Below, piece by piece: positions 15,001-24,610 of a stretch of 64,000 nt of DNA. The DNA comes from Clitoria ternatea (Eukaryota > Streptophyta > Magnoliopsida > Fabales > Fabaceae), in contig CM075676.1 of assembly GCA_037962975.1 (NCBI GenBank), forward strand, positions 96,790,001 through 96,854,000, given 5' to 3'. Each line of letters begins with the position of its first letter. The first letter of the stretch is position 1. A program made the translations under genes and the position numbers. The notes under the pieces are model-generated. The model was not told the DNA's origin, ran no database searches, and saw only the letters and a list, made by a program, of their open reading frames with translations.

Positions 15001-18000
15001 TTGGATTTCTAATCCCAGGTAAAAATGGTCACCGGGGACAATGTTAAAACTGCAAAAGCAATTGCTGTGGAATGTGGAATACTTGGTTCATTTTCTGACA
15101 CTACAGAGCCAAACATCATTGAAGGAAAAGCATTTCGTGCCTTGACAAATGAAGAGAGAGAAGAAATTGTTGAAAGGATATTGGTATAATCCAACTACTG
15201 TAACAACAGCCTTAGTGATGTAACTTCTCGGTAAATGTGACAAGTGTCAATACTATGTTATAGGTTATGGGACGGTCATCTCCTAATGACAAGCTTTTGC
15301 TTGTGCAAGCATTGAGGAGGAAGGGGCATGTTGTTGCTGTTACTGGAGATGGAACAAATGATGCTCCCGCCCTGCATGAGGTTTGCATTGCATTTCTTAT
15401 GTTTTGGGGCACGTGATTTTATTTCTATCTTAAACACATGTTAAGATTATGGCAATAAATATAATGGTACACCTAGGTGATTTTATATGACATGCCAATG
15501 TTGTCATTGCTATGTCAATTTTATATTCTATTAGAATCTCAATATTATGTAGTCATATGGATGAACAATTCTGTTTTCTAATTCCAAAGTTTGAATCTAT
15601 TATTCCAACACACATTTTTCGGTTCAAATTAAGTAAACCACTATTTATTTTCATGGCTGTCTGTAACTATTTTTTGGAGTTTAGGCAGATATTGGTCTTG
15701 CAATGGGCATTCAAGGTACAGAAGTTGCTAAAGAGAGCTCTGATGTCATTATTTTGGATGACAATTTTGCTTCAGTTGTGAAGGTTAGCCTTTATTTTAT
15801 TTTATGCTTAGCTCATACTCAATGATGCAGGTTTACTGAATTATAACTTTTTGTGGAAAATTTATGTAGATTTGATTTGAGTTGCATTAGCTTCAGATAT
15901 TATTTTATGTAAGCTGATGATAACTTGATATTTGAAGCATAACTGGTTGTGCCTTTCAATTTCTTTCACCAATTCAGGTTGTCAAATGGGGGCGGTCTGT
16001 GTATGCAAATATTCAGAAATTTATCCAGTTTCAGCTCACGGTCAATATAGCAGCACTTGTTATTAATGTTGTTGCTGCTTTTTCCACCGGTGACATACCA
16101 CTAAATACAGTACAGGTTTGCTTTCTGTTGGTCTCCCACTGTTTTGTGCTCCCTCATTTATTTAGAAGGTTGTCCTTATAAGCTACACCTCTTCATTAAT
16201 TTCTAAACAGCTTCTCTGGGTAAATCTCATCATGGATACTCTTGGAGCATTAGCCTTGGCAACTGAACCACCAACTGATCACCTGATGGATCAACCTCCC
16301 GTGGGTCGAAGGTCAATTTTTTTTAAAAATAAAACAATAACTTAATATTTTTTATCACGATCATGATTTTAGCAGTGAGTAACACATCCGTTGCAGTAAA
16401 GCTTTGTTAATCCCTCTGAAGATGGCCAGCAGTCAAGACACAAAGATGCTAATGAATGCTGAATTTGTTATACTTGCATGGATTTAACATAATGCATTAC
16501 CAAGACATCAGATGTTATATCTGTTTTTTTTTTATGGTTTGCGTTATGAAATTGACAGCATCTTGTTCGCTGTGCAGAGAACCTCTTGTATCTAATATTA
16601 TGTGGAGGAATTTGTTGATACAGGTGAATTTTATTTCTTATTTAGAACCGTTGTCCCCTTTTTAGTTTACATGGATTTTATTTTTACACGGGCTAAGCTA
16701 CAAACAACGAATTAATGAATGTCAATTATATTATATACTATAGTATATCGTTTAAGCTGTATTATTTCTGTCTCTAACACAATCATCAATAACGGTTGGA
16801 ACCTTTCAGGCAATGTACCAAGTGTCTGTCTTGCTTATACTCAACTTCCGAGGCACGAACTTACTGGGTTTGAGTGATAAGCCTAACGACCATGCAATCA
16901 AAGTGAAGAACACTCTGATATTCAATGCATTTGTTCTTTGTCAAGTGAGTCCTTCCTTATCGTCAATTAATGGGAAATTACAAAATCTCTAAGCTTTAGT
17001 GACCAGACTCTACGTTGCGTATTTGATTTTCTTTTATTTGTTGGGGTGAGGTTGGTGGAATAATATTTTTGAAATCAGGACTTGTTCATTTATCTGTTAA
17101 TTGACCAAAATGTGCAGAAAACTTGAAATTTCATTGGAGACGTAATATCATTCTAGATAAATTAGAAAATGTTAAATTGACTAGTTGTCATTGCCATGCA
17201 AACCAAATTATAAAACAAAAGAAAAACAGCATTTCCTTAAAAATGAAAAATTTGTTTTCTTTAATTTCTATTATTGCTGTGGTTCAGTTCTTCCTTTTAT
17301 GATATTATTCTCAACTGGTTTCAATTAAGAGTCTTTATGGTGTATAAATCTTAATACGTGTAGGATTGTTGAAGGAGTGCAAAGCTATTAATGGATACGA
17401 AATTGTTTGAAGTTCAATTGTTTATAGTGATTTGTTGACTGCAACTTTCTTTTGGGAAAGGAAAACAAACTAATTCCCGTGTAGTTATACTAATGAAAGG
17501 GGCCAGACGCATTCATGTGTAGCTCTATTGTAGCTTTATTGTTGCCACCTATTGTTCTATAGCCCCCCTCTGATAGGCGTGCATGTTGGATTCGTCTGCT
17601 TTTAGTTATTTCTAAATCCTTATAACTGCACTATGTTCTTTTTATTTTCACTAAATGATGACAGGGAAAATATTCTTCCAATGCTTCAGGTTTTCAATGA
17701 ATTTAATGCACGAAAGCCAGATGAATTTAACATATTCAAGGGAGTCACAAGAAACTACCTCTTTATGGGGATAGTAGGAATAACTGTTGTGCTACAGGTT
17801 AGTGATAGATACTGTTAATCTGATATTACCATAGAAACGGCAGGAAAATTGCTGAAAACAATTACAATGGAAATAGCAGAAAATTTAGATGCAGTAAGGT
17901 AAACGAACTCTGTTCTGCTGCATTAGCCACCCTAAAGCTACCCAAATGATGACACACCCCACACCACCCTCCATTCCTTTCATACTCTAGTACCCTCTCA

Positions 18001-18833
18001 TGATTGCTGCCTGTTCCGCTCCAATGTCCTACTGCCAAGTGTTCCCTCTCGCCCTGCTAGAGACATGCATAATAGATTCCTTCGTTCCACTCTCAAAACA
18101 TCCCTTATTCCTCCTCTCCCTACTACTGCATACTTTAATTGGAGGCACATTGTGTCGAGGCCCATCAATCTCTTTGGAAATCTTCTCCTTCTGTTTTACT
18201 TTATAAAATACTTGCCGGGGTACCATTACGTTTGTTGCTGTTTTTCAGATTGTCATCATTGAATTTCTCGGAAAGTTCACTAAATCAGTCAAGCTTAATT
18301 GGAAGCAGTGGCTCATTTCTGTTATTATAGGATTTATCAGGTCAGTTAATTACCACACGCACTTCAATGCATAGTGTATCTTGCTCTTTACATTGTGTTT
18401 TCTTCTTCAGTCAGTTTAAGTAGGAGATTGTCGTTGATGAAAGTTTGGGAGAATGCATAGTGTATAACTGCTAGCAATACTTTTTTTTAACACATTCTTA
18501 ACAATTGTCTAAAATTCACATGCATCCCACCGAATGGGAAGGGTGAGATCTACATAATTTAGTGAGACTTGTGTGAATTTCAATCCATCATAGAAAATGT
18601 GTTGAAAATAATGTATACTAGCACTCCTCTTACTGGTAATAGAGACTAGAGTGGTTGTCTTGTGGCTACATGCTAACTGTATTTCATCCCCTGCCTTCGT
18701 TCTTCTCAGCTGGCCTCTTGCCGTGGTTGGAAAACTGATACCAGTACCAAAGGCTCCAATCAATAACTTTTTCCAAAGATTTAATTGTGGAAGAGCTCGA
18801 AGAAGTATGGAATTTGAGGCTTCTTCTCAATAG
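1..18833 (+). CDS. ACA: Plasma-membrane-type autoinhibited Ca2+-ATPase, ACA8/9/10 clade (5' partial, 30 exons visible)
   Basis: P2B-type pump that uses ATP to export Ca2+ across the plasma membrane and is relieved of autoinhibition by calmodulin. Exons: 1-51, 144-275, 366-455, 2798-2867, 3092-3162, 3305-3388, 3573-3650, 3738-3809, 4545-4628, 4727-4809, 5226-5334, 5462-5517, 5811-5853, 5937-6020, 6381-6518, 6609-6674, 6768-6866, 7023-7133, 7424-7594, 8230-8289, 15019-15183, 15264-15380, 15685-15783, 15978-16115, 16211-16311, 16578-16623, 16810-16944, 17690-17797, 18249-18340, 18710-18833. All phases join, giving 958 residues and a TAG stop. Visible motifs: TGES in exon 7, PEGLPLAV in exon 12, the phosphorylation site SDKTGTLT in exon 14 (Asp 360 of the visible part), KGA in exon 18, and [11 protein letters not shown] in exon 22. 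The family is about 1070 residues, so roughly 110 N-terminal residues, including the autoinhibitory domain, lie upstream. The many-intron structure separates this clade from intron-poor ACAs. No frame break was seen; the paralogue number cannot be fixed from this view. Confidence 0.95.
2041..2290. mobile_element. Foldback MITE-like element in an ACA intron
   Basis: Lies in the 2.3-kb intron after the third visible exon. The left edge begins AATTTGGATCCTTTCTTGG and runs into CCCTCTCT; the right edge is GGGAAAGGGATAAATAGAATCCAAATCCAAATT, here broken as GGGAAAGGGATA and AATCCAAATCCAAATT, which is its diverged reverse complement. A second, inner inverted pair (TTTTTATAATTGGTGT against ATACCAATTATTTTTA) means most of the element folds on itself. 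No coding capacity and no clear target duplication. The rest of this intron (456-2040 and 2291-2797) is AT-rich and holds nothing I recognise. Confidence 0.5.
3215..3269. repeat. (TA)n microsatellite in an ACA intron
   Basis: About 27 uninterrupted TA dinucleotides between exons 5 and 6. A similar but shorter tract is at 6055-6089 in the intron after the phosphorylation-site exon. Such tracts are length-variable and often collapse or expand in assemblies. Confidence 0.95.
4021..4113. repeat. Small inverted repeat in an ACA intron
   Basis: CTGAAAGATGGGAAAAATCA with AATTTAGT at the left is mirrored by ACTAAATTGATTGAC then CATCTTTCAG at the right. The arms are about 30 bp with a few mismatches and a roughly 30-bp loop. 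A MITE remnant is likely; the family is unknown. Related text (TGAACCTCCTC, CATCTTTCAAG) flanks it, so the full element may be larger. Confidence 0.5.
8366..8534 (+). repeat. 5' LTR of the copia element
   Basis: 169 bp, TG...CA ends, with a TATA-like CTCCTATAAATAGCTC at about 8459. The sequence just inside (TGATACTCAGG) is a degraded match to the initiator-methionine tRNA primer site TGGTATCAGAG. Confidence 0.88.
11359..11540 (+). repeat. 3' LTR of the copia element
   Basis: 182 bp, aligning with the 5' LTR along its whole length. It differs by scattered substitutions and a few small insertions, such as extra bases after CTATAAATG. That divergence points to an old insertion. It is followed by the second CATTA copy. 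Confidence 0.88.
11710..11900. repeat. AAGCTTATTT-type interspersed repeat fragment
   Basis: Dense in AATAAGCTT, GATAAGCTC and TTTAAGCTA words in both orientations. Similar text occurs at 20130-20380 (minus-strand oxygenase intron) and 58180-58550, so this looks like a dispersed low-complexity or MITE family. No terminal repeats could be fixed. The remaining intron DNA from 11900 to 13280 shows no feature I can name. Confidence 0.35.
13281..14170 (+). mobile_element. RTE-type non-LTR retrotransposon (LINE) 3' remnant
   Basis: Translation in shifting frames gives the C-terminal half of a plant RTE-like reverse transcriptase. Recognisable blocks are [20 protein letters not shown] near 13310, the catalytic region around [16 protein letters not shown] near 13430, [14 protein letters not shown] near 13595, a GWLKLRK block near 13710, [11 protein letters not shown] near 13945, and HVADPT near 14125. 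It ends in a TTGTTGT tail, typical of RTE 3' ends. Many frameshifts and stops make it a fossil. It is 5' truncated, as is usual for LINEs, and inserted in the same ACA intron as the copia element. Confidence 0.8.
14210..14530 (-). mobile_element. LTR-retrotransposon fragment (LTR end plus primer-binding site)
   Basis: Read on the minus strand, GATTCTAACA (the LTR 3' end) is followed at once by TGGTATCAG, the standard primer site for initiator tRNA-Met. The junction is at 14367/14368. Sequence from 14210 to 14367 would be leader; the LTR extends to higher coordinates, but its outer end could not be located. No coding part follows. It is a third element inside the same ACA intron. Confidence 0.55.
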
Positions 18834-19330
18834 AGTCATGTATAGAATCTTGCTGGTTCGCTCTCCCGGCCGTCTCATTTATTCTGACAAGGTTGACGAA
18901 CATTCTTTTGATGATGGAAACTAGTATTCTGCTTGTACAAAAACTCTACAGATATTGAAACAGAAGTTAGATTAATTTTATACCTAGGCTCTAACAAAAC
19001 TAGATCTTTTATGTAAGGAATTTCAGGTTTCTTTTTTACCCTATGTATTCAGTTTGAAAAATGCTGATTCATATTTTCCTATATGAGAAAAATTTGAGAG
19101 ATATATGATCATTCCAATTCATTGTTTCATTTTAGTTTCTTTCTTATCTATACGTGTATTACTAGGAAATGTTAATTTAACTAATAAAATGGAACTTCTA
19201 AAATGAATTTAGAAGTAGTTAATTTGAGAGTATATGTAATTAAAGTGTGAAGCAGATACAAAATTTAAATTTATGAGAGCAATCTAGTTTGGTTTTCTTT
19301 TTCTCGGGTACGTTAATTTTCATTTTCTAG
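18834..19330 (+). other. ACA 3' untranslated region and short spacer
   Basis: AT-rich DNA after the ATPase stop codon, including probable 3' UTR; an AATAAAA-like word lies near 19183, but no polyadenylation site is certain. No other gene is seen here. Confidence 0.5.
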
Positions 19331-19331
19331 G

Positions 19332-19564
19332 CCAGGATATGGTTCACTGGAAACAGTTCTGCAATCAGGAGATCTGGTATTTTACGAGTCCCTCAGTCTC
19401 TATAATCAACAAGTGCTTAAACTCATTGGCGACCGCAAATTCGAACAGTTGGAAACAACCGCAATGATACAGCGCGAGTTTCGTAAAGCCATAACTAATG
19501 CAAGTCAGACAAGACAAGCCTGTAATACAAGATACATTTCATCTTTGAGATGGTGTTTGATTAA
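19332..19564 (+). other. Unidentified coding-like stretch (possible orphan exon)
   Basis: An open frame runs from an acceptor-like TTTTCTAG at 19324-19331 through roughly 78 codons with more GC and a codon-like pattern. It contains text such as GDLVFYESLSLYNQQ and FEQLETTAMIQREFRKAI. It continues open to 19865, but the later part overlaps the antisense of the oxygenase's last exons and is less protein-like. I do not recognise the family. The minus strand here has frequent stops. It could be a captured gene fragment, an unrecognised 3' exon of the upstream gene, or chance. Confidence 0.25.
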
Positions 19565-19682
19565 AATAAGAAAATCCTCTGTAGAAGATATTTGCAACCC
19601 ATGCATCATTTTCAAATTCAGACGAACGCCAAGGCAATTATTGGTCGCAGTGGTGATTTATTATCTTGAAAATACGGTAATT

Positions 19683-22600
19683 TTATTCTGTCAGGTTTTC
19701 ATACAGCAGACAATGAAAATGGTGCATAGCCTGCTCCACTGTTGGAGCATATCTGCCAACACAATATGCTGGGGATTGGAGACCCTTCTGAACTCCTTCA
19801 CACAAGACAATATCTTCTATCTGCTCATTAACAACCAAATGCAGGTTATATTGCATCCTTTCTAATCCAGTCCGCAAAACCAACATTTTTACCTGCACTT
19901 TCTGACTATCTTGTAAACTTTTCTCTATGAAATCCTTGTCATCCTGCTTGGTCAAAGAAAAGGAAGTGCTCATTAGTGTTTTAGTATATGTTTATATTTT
20001 ATGACCTCTGTGAGATGAGTGGTTTCAGTATTTCCATAATGTCTTCAAAATATGAAAGCAAAGATTTGAACTTCTTGTTTCCCAACATTCCATACCCAAG
20101 TAACTAATCACAAAACTCTACTTTTTTAAGGGTATGTTTAGATACGTAACTTAATTAAGAACTCATGCAATAAGTTATATTTAAATAAGAGTTCATATTA
20201 CAAAACTTATTAGGATAAGTTGAAAATAACAACTTATTTTAATATGCTACACAAAGTAACTTATTTAAATAAGTAAAAAACAACTTAGGAAAGCCATAAG
20301 CTATTTCCATAAGCTCCCTATAAAGTTTTTCAAACTCACCCAATAAGTTTCCTCCAAATGTAATGCCATATGCAAGGGATACAAAACTACTAGCAATTCA
20401 GCATAAGGTTCATTGTGATAGATTGAAAGATTAGTTTTGATGCCGAATTTGAGCATGGTCTGATTATTTACACATCACCCAGAAAAATTTGGTCTGTTGT
20501 CAATAACATGTCACCTTGAACAAAATTTTCGTCTGACAGTTCAAAAAGAGAACCCCGCACAAGAAAGCAAAACATCTTACTGTTTTCCTTAGTGGAAGTG
20601 TTCAACCCCCATGTGATGGAGTAGTAACTTTGCAGCAGGTACAATAACAGGTGTATGCTCCCTTAACTACAAATTACCTTTAGAGAGTGTTCAAGATAGT
20701 AGTCAAATATTACTTGGCATTTGTTGGGTCCTAGTGGAAGTACAAGATTGGTGTCCATCCAAGGTCCATACCTATCAGACCAGCAACTACCTCAAGTTAT
20801 GAAAGTGCGCTAATTTGAAAACATACGGAGAAGTTACCAAATTCTTTTTTTTAACATCAGTAAGAACTCGACTGGAAAATGAACAACCAATTGCCTAAAC
20901 AACAAAGCAAGCACCTATTAATCATGAAGTTTGGGTAAATGAAAGCATATATAGCCTTTCTTCCAAGTCGATCATAATTCTCTTTGCTATTCTCTGAGCT
21001 ACTTTCACAACTTTGGACGCTAACCCTTTCAAACATCTGTCTCATTCATAACCATCCTTTAGTACACAGGCAATCCCTGATAACAAAGAACAACTGAAAA
21101 TCCAGTTCCAAAAGTGTTCCATTATTTTAGCTTTACTATAGCAATATTATTTTATAAAATAGAATGATATAGGAAGAAAGAGAGAATTCTTTATTCAGGT
21201 TGGAAAAGGAAAGGTTTGAAGTTATGTTTTCAAAAAAAATCTACCATACTCAAATTTTCACACTACAACCACTTAGGGCATAAATTAACTAGCTAAAGGT
21301 TGCTCTAACTTAGCCCAAGGTTAGAGATGCAACCATGTTAAAACTCGGTTAGGAAATTTTTATCATCCATGGTGATTTTACCAATCTCGAACCAGAATAG
21401 TGTATGTTCAACCCATAAACAAAATCACATTACAACTACAATACTGTAGCATGTAAAAATAAAGAGATTTTAAAAAAGAAAATATAGCAAAAAAGCATAC
21501 TTCAGTAGAATATGAATCAAGCTTAAGACCAGATGCTAGGCTCTTATGTGCATATGGAACATGATAGCCACCATCTAAGTAGTTATCACAGAAAACCTGC
21601 AAAAGGAAGAGCCCATAATTACCAAAGCCCAAGCACCTTATTGAATCATATATAAAAAATAATAAATAAACAACATTGTATACAAAAATAAACATATGAT
21701 GTTTAAAATTTCTTGTAGAGGATGTCCACAGGTGAAATAAAACAAATGGTTTTACCAACAGTAGTGAGAATAAAAGCTTCACAAACCTGGAAAACTTTGG
21801 TCAACCTAATCATAAAGAAAATGAAATTGTACCCAAGTAATAAAGTAATAAGCATAACTTCAAGAAAATTGAATAAATTTAAGCACAGAGTTCATTGATA
21901 CCTTCCAATTGCATTCAATGGTGTATTCATGTCTACAAACATAACTTAGTGAAGAATCAATGCCACTGGTACTCAGTGTTTCTGAACAGCTACCAAGCCA
22001 TGCCTTCGCCACATTATGGGTATCAACTTCTTTCTCTTTTTCCAAATTGAGAAGAACAAAAGGACCCCAGGTAGCTACTTTGATTGGTAAAAGGCCAAAA
22101 TCCTACCCTTCATAGTTAGAGAAATCAGTCAATCCGTCCCCTCTCTAGAAATATATTGTACAGGTAACTTATCATAGAAATATCTGCATCTACATACATT
22201 TACATTGAAATTTTGCATTCCTGATATTCTAGTTGCCTTAAGAAGAGATCCATTTAATCCATACGTCCACCCCTGCAGATATCATTGTCCGTTCATATCC
22301 AAATTTCCAAAAAAAAAAGAGTAATTATAGAAACCTATGAAATAGGATCAGATCATGATAACAAATTAACAACCATCATCCACGAAGAAGAATGACAATT
22401 GTGTCTTCAACCCTCACAAAGATCAAAACATATAGACCATAGAATCAAGATGATGCTAACATGCATATTTACCACTCTAGGTGAACTCACATGGTAAGGG
22501 CAGACAAAGCAGGACTTCCGGCCACTCCCAGAAGCAAGTATAGAGGCATGATGACGACAGACATTGTGAAAGGCACGCAGTTGGCCACTGTCATCTCGAC

Positions 22601-23664
22601 ATACCAAAAATTCTACATCTCCTAGTCTGCAATATTTAGTCTCCAGTTGGTTCTCAGAAACTTGGAAGAAAAGATAATAGAGTGCTCAAGTTAACAGACA
22701 AGTCACTCCTAAATATCCTTTTCCCCTTCCAAGAACCAAATGGAGCTGGAATTAGACAACTTTGTCAACAACATATGTGAATAACAAATTATAAAATGAT
22801 TTGAAATCAAAACATTTCTGCTAAAGATAAAATTGATGGGTTGTAAAAAAAGAAAAACACCTTCCCGTGAGAAAGTCCCGCGGATCCTTTACATGCTCTG
22901 TGGGTCCTGTCAAGAAAAACTGAGTGAAATTGAGAATTTTTGGCGGACATAAAAAACTCCATAAGGTAAATTCTAGGAGACATAATTCAAATAGCACTAA
23001 GAAATATCTAGAACTAGGTCTAACTCCCTAGTCCCTAGTTTTACTCCAAACAGGGAAGGATCATATATGCAAGCAGAGAAAATGATTAAGATCCTCAACA
23101 TATAATATACAAGGGGAAATTTTGATTCTACCAAGTAGATACACAAAGAACAGAATAAACGTTCTGTGTAATTCCCCCCACCAAACAAGAGTAAGTAATG
23201 ATCAATGAATTAGGTGCTGTCATATATACAAAGATTTCCTGAAAAGGTATTTCACCATACAAAAGATAAATAAATAACCTTTTTTTTTTCAAGCAATGAA
23301 CTAACTATTGGATTGAAATTATAGTGTAGAATTAGTTTCCTGAGCAGAATAAGCAAGAAAGAAGGAAAAGATAGAATCTTTGGGGAGAAAGAAACTGACC
23401 CACAACTTGCCAGCCAGTGTAGAAGATACGATGGAGCTCAAGGTGGAAGAAAGAGGAGTCAGTGTACCATGATGTTGGGGGTGTAACGGCTTCCTCGATG
23501 GGAGTCTTGGGATTGAAGTGGTGGATAAGTGTTTCAGTGTGAGATTGTGAATCGCGATGAGAGGAAGGAGTGAACGTTGAATTTGACTGTTTCTTCGGAA
23601 AATTAAGGTTTATGTGTTGTCCAAGATTCGGGACAAAGGGTCTCACTTGCATGCTCATGGCCAT
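19683..23664 (-). CDS. CMO: Choline monooxygenase-like Rieske oxygenase, chloroplast-targeted
   Basis: Family reaction: ferredoxin-dependent oxidation of choline to betaine aldehyde hydrate in the chloroplast stroma, first step to glycine betaine. Ten exons in transcript order: 23400-23664, 22861-22906, 22491-22626, 22204-22272, 21902-22102, 21501-21596, 20915-21036, 20678-20771, 19893-19943, 19683-19820. Phases join to 405 residues, close to the known CMO size. The N-terminal 50 or so residues are Ser/Thr/Asn-rich and transit-peptide-like. The Rieske cluster is Cys127-x-His129 and Cys146-x2-His149 (16-residue gap). The mononuclear iron motif is N244-x2-D247-x3-H251-x4-H256. The start at 23664 could be 23670 instead (two residues longer). 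All key residues are intact, so it looks functional. Whether choline is the substrate is not shown: CMO-like genes persist in plants that make little glycine betaine. Confidence 0.92.
20130..20380. repeat. Interspersed AATAAGTT/AAGCTATTTCC-type repeat in a CMO intron
   Basis: Starts near GGGTATGTTTAGATACG and contains many ACTTATTT/AATAAGTT words plus CCATAAGCTATTTCCATAAG. It sits in the intron between the last 51-nt exon and the exon before it. It shares vocabulary with 11710-11900 and 58180-58550. It is probably a non-autonomous element; boundaries are uncertain. Confidence 0.35.
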
Positions 23665-23846
23665 TTGCATATGCTTTGCCGTGTCTTCTCTCTCTCTCTC
23701 TCTCTCTCTCTCACTCACTATTATAAGCATCAACCATAAAAAATGCATTTTATGGGAAATAACGTACAACAGATATTTTGGTTACAATGTTGGAAATAAC
23801 GTACGACGGCCATTTTCATATGCTTTGTCGTGTCTTCTCTCTCTCT
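23659..23846. repeat. Duplicated 5' leader of the CMO-like gene with (CT)n tracts
   Basis: The block GGCCATTTGCATATGCTTTG then CGTGTCTTCTCTCTCT at 23659-23711 recurs 149 bp away, at 23808-23846, with few changes. GGAAATAACGTAC is likewise present twice (about 23756 and 23792). On the gene strand these are GA-rich leader or promoter sequences just upstream of the start codon. The duplicated copy retains a CAT corresponding to the region of the initiator codons. Confidence 0.75.
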
Positions 23847-24387
23847 TACTAGTATATGAATCTATATACTTACGTAATAAATAAGTAATAGAATAATGAT
23901 TTAACTTATTAAATATTATTAAATACTTATTCGGTCTTAAATGTAAGTAATAGAAATTTAAAATATTTTAATCTAAAATTTAAATAAAAATTAATTGATT
24001 TATATACTCTATTTAAAGATATAATTTATAACATTTCCCCTAATTTACATTTAATTTTAACTTGAATTCCCTTAAAATTTACCACAAAATACAATAAAAT
24101 GTTTCGCGGTTGGTCATCATTCAGAGACAGAGGTTGGGGGCCACACAACGCAATACCCATCATAAACATGTATTATGTGATGATTTGGTGGAGTTCGAGG
24201 CTCAAAAGATTGGAAATTTACACAAAGGAAAGGGAGAGCCAACCAAGACTTAACCCATGCCAAACAAGCCTCGATTTGATTGATAAAACATGTTAAAAAG
24301 ACGCACCTTTAGTTACATATGCGTGCCATGACCCAAAAACATCAACAAATTATCAAAACTTATGAAAAATAGTTAAAAAAAGGTCAT
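23847..24387. other. Intergenic, upstream of the CMO-like gene
   Basis: AT-rich DNA that should contain the oxygenase promoter (reading leftwards). I see no certain TATA box and no gene. Around 24100 the base composition changes towards the repeat block that follows. Confidence 0.4.
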
Positions 24388-24610
24388 GAATCGATTCAAA
24401 GGGGTGCTTGAATCGATTCATGCAAATCTAAAGTCTTGGGTCAAAATCAGGGCTATGAATCGATTCACACACACCAAGAATCGATTCATGCGTTTCCAGG
24501 GACCCATGAATCCATTCCCACGCCCTATGATTCGATTCCCACCATTTTGATTCACACCCAGGGGGAAACAGCAGCTCATGAATCGATTCCCATCAGCCAG
24601 GAATCGATTC
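24388..24610. repeat. Four pairs of GAATCGATTC palindromes
   Basis: The perfect 10-bp palindrome GAATCGATTC occurs at 24388, 24410, 24457, 24478, 24580 and 24601. One-mismatch forms lie at 24508 (GAATCCATTC) and 24529 (GATTCGATTC). The sites fall into four pairs with start-to-start spacing of 22, 21, 21 and 21 bp. Text between pairs is unrelated, so this is not a simple tandem repeat. Most sites are extended by flanking CAT or ATG. It lies in probable retrotransposon-derived DNA. Confidence 0.85.
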
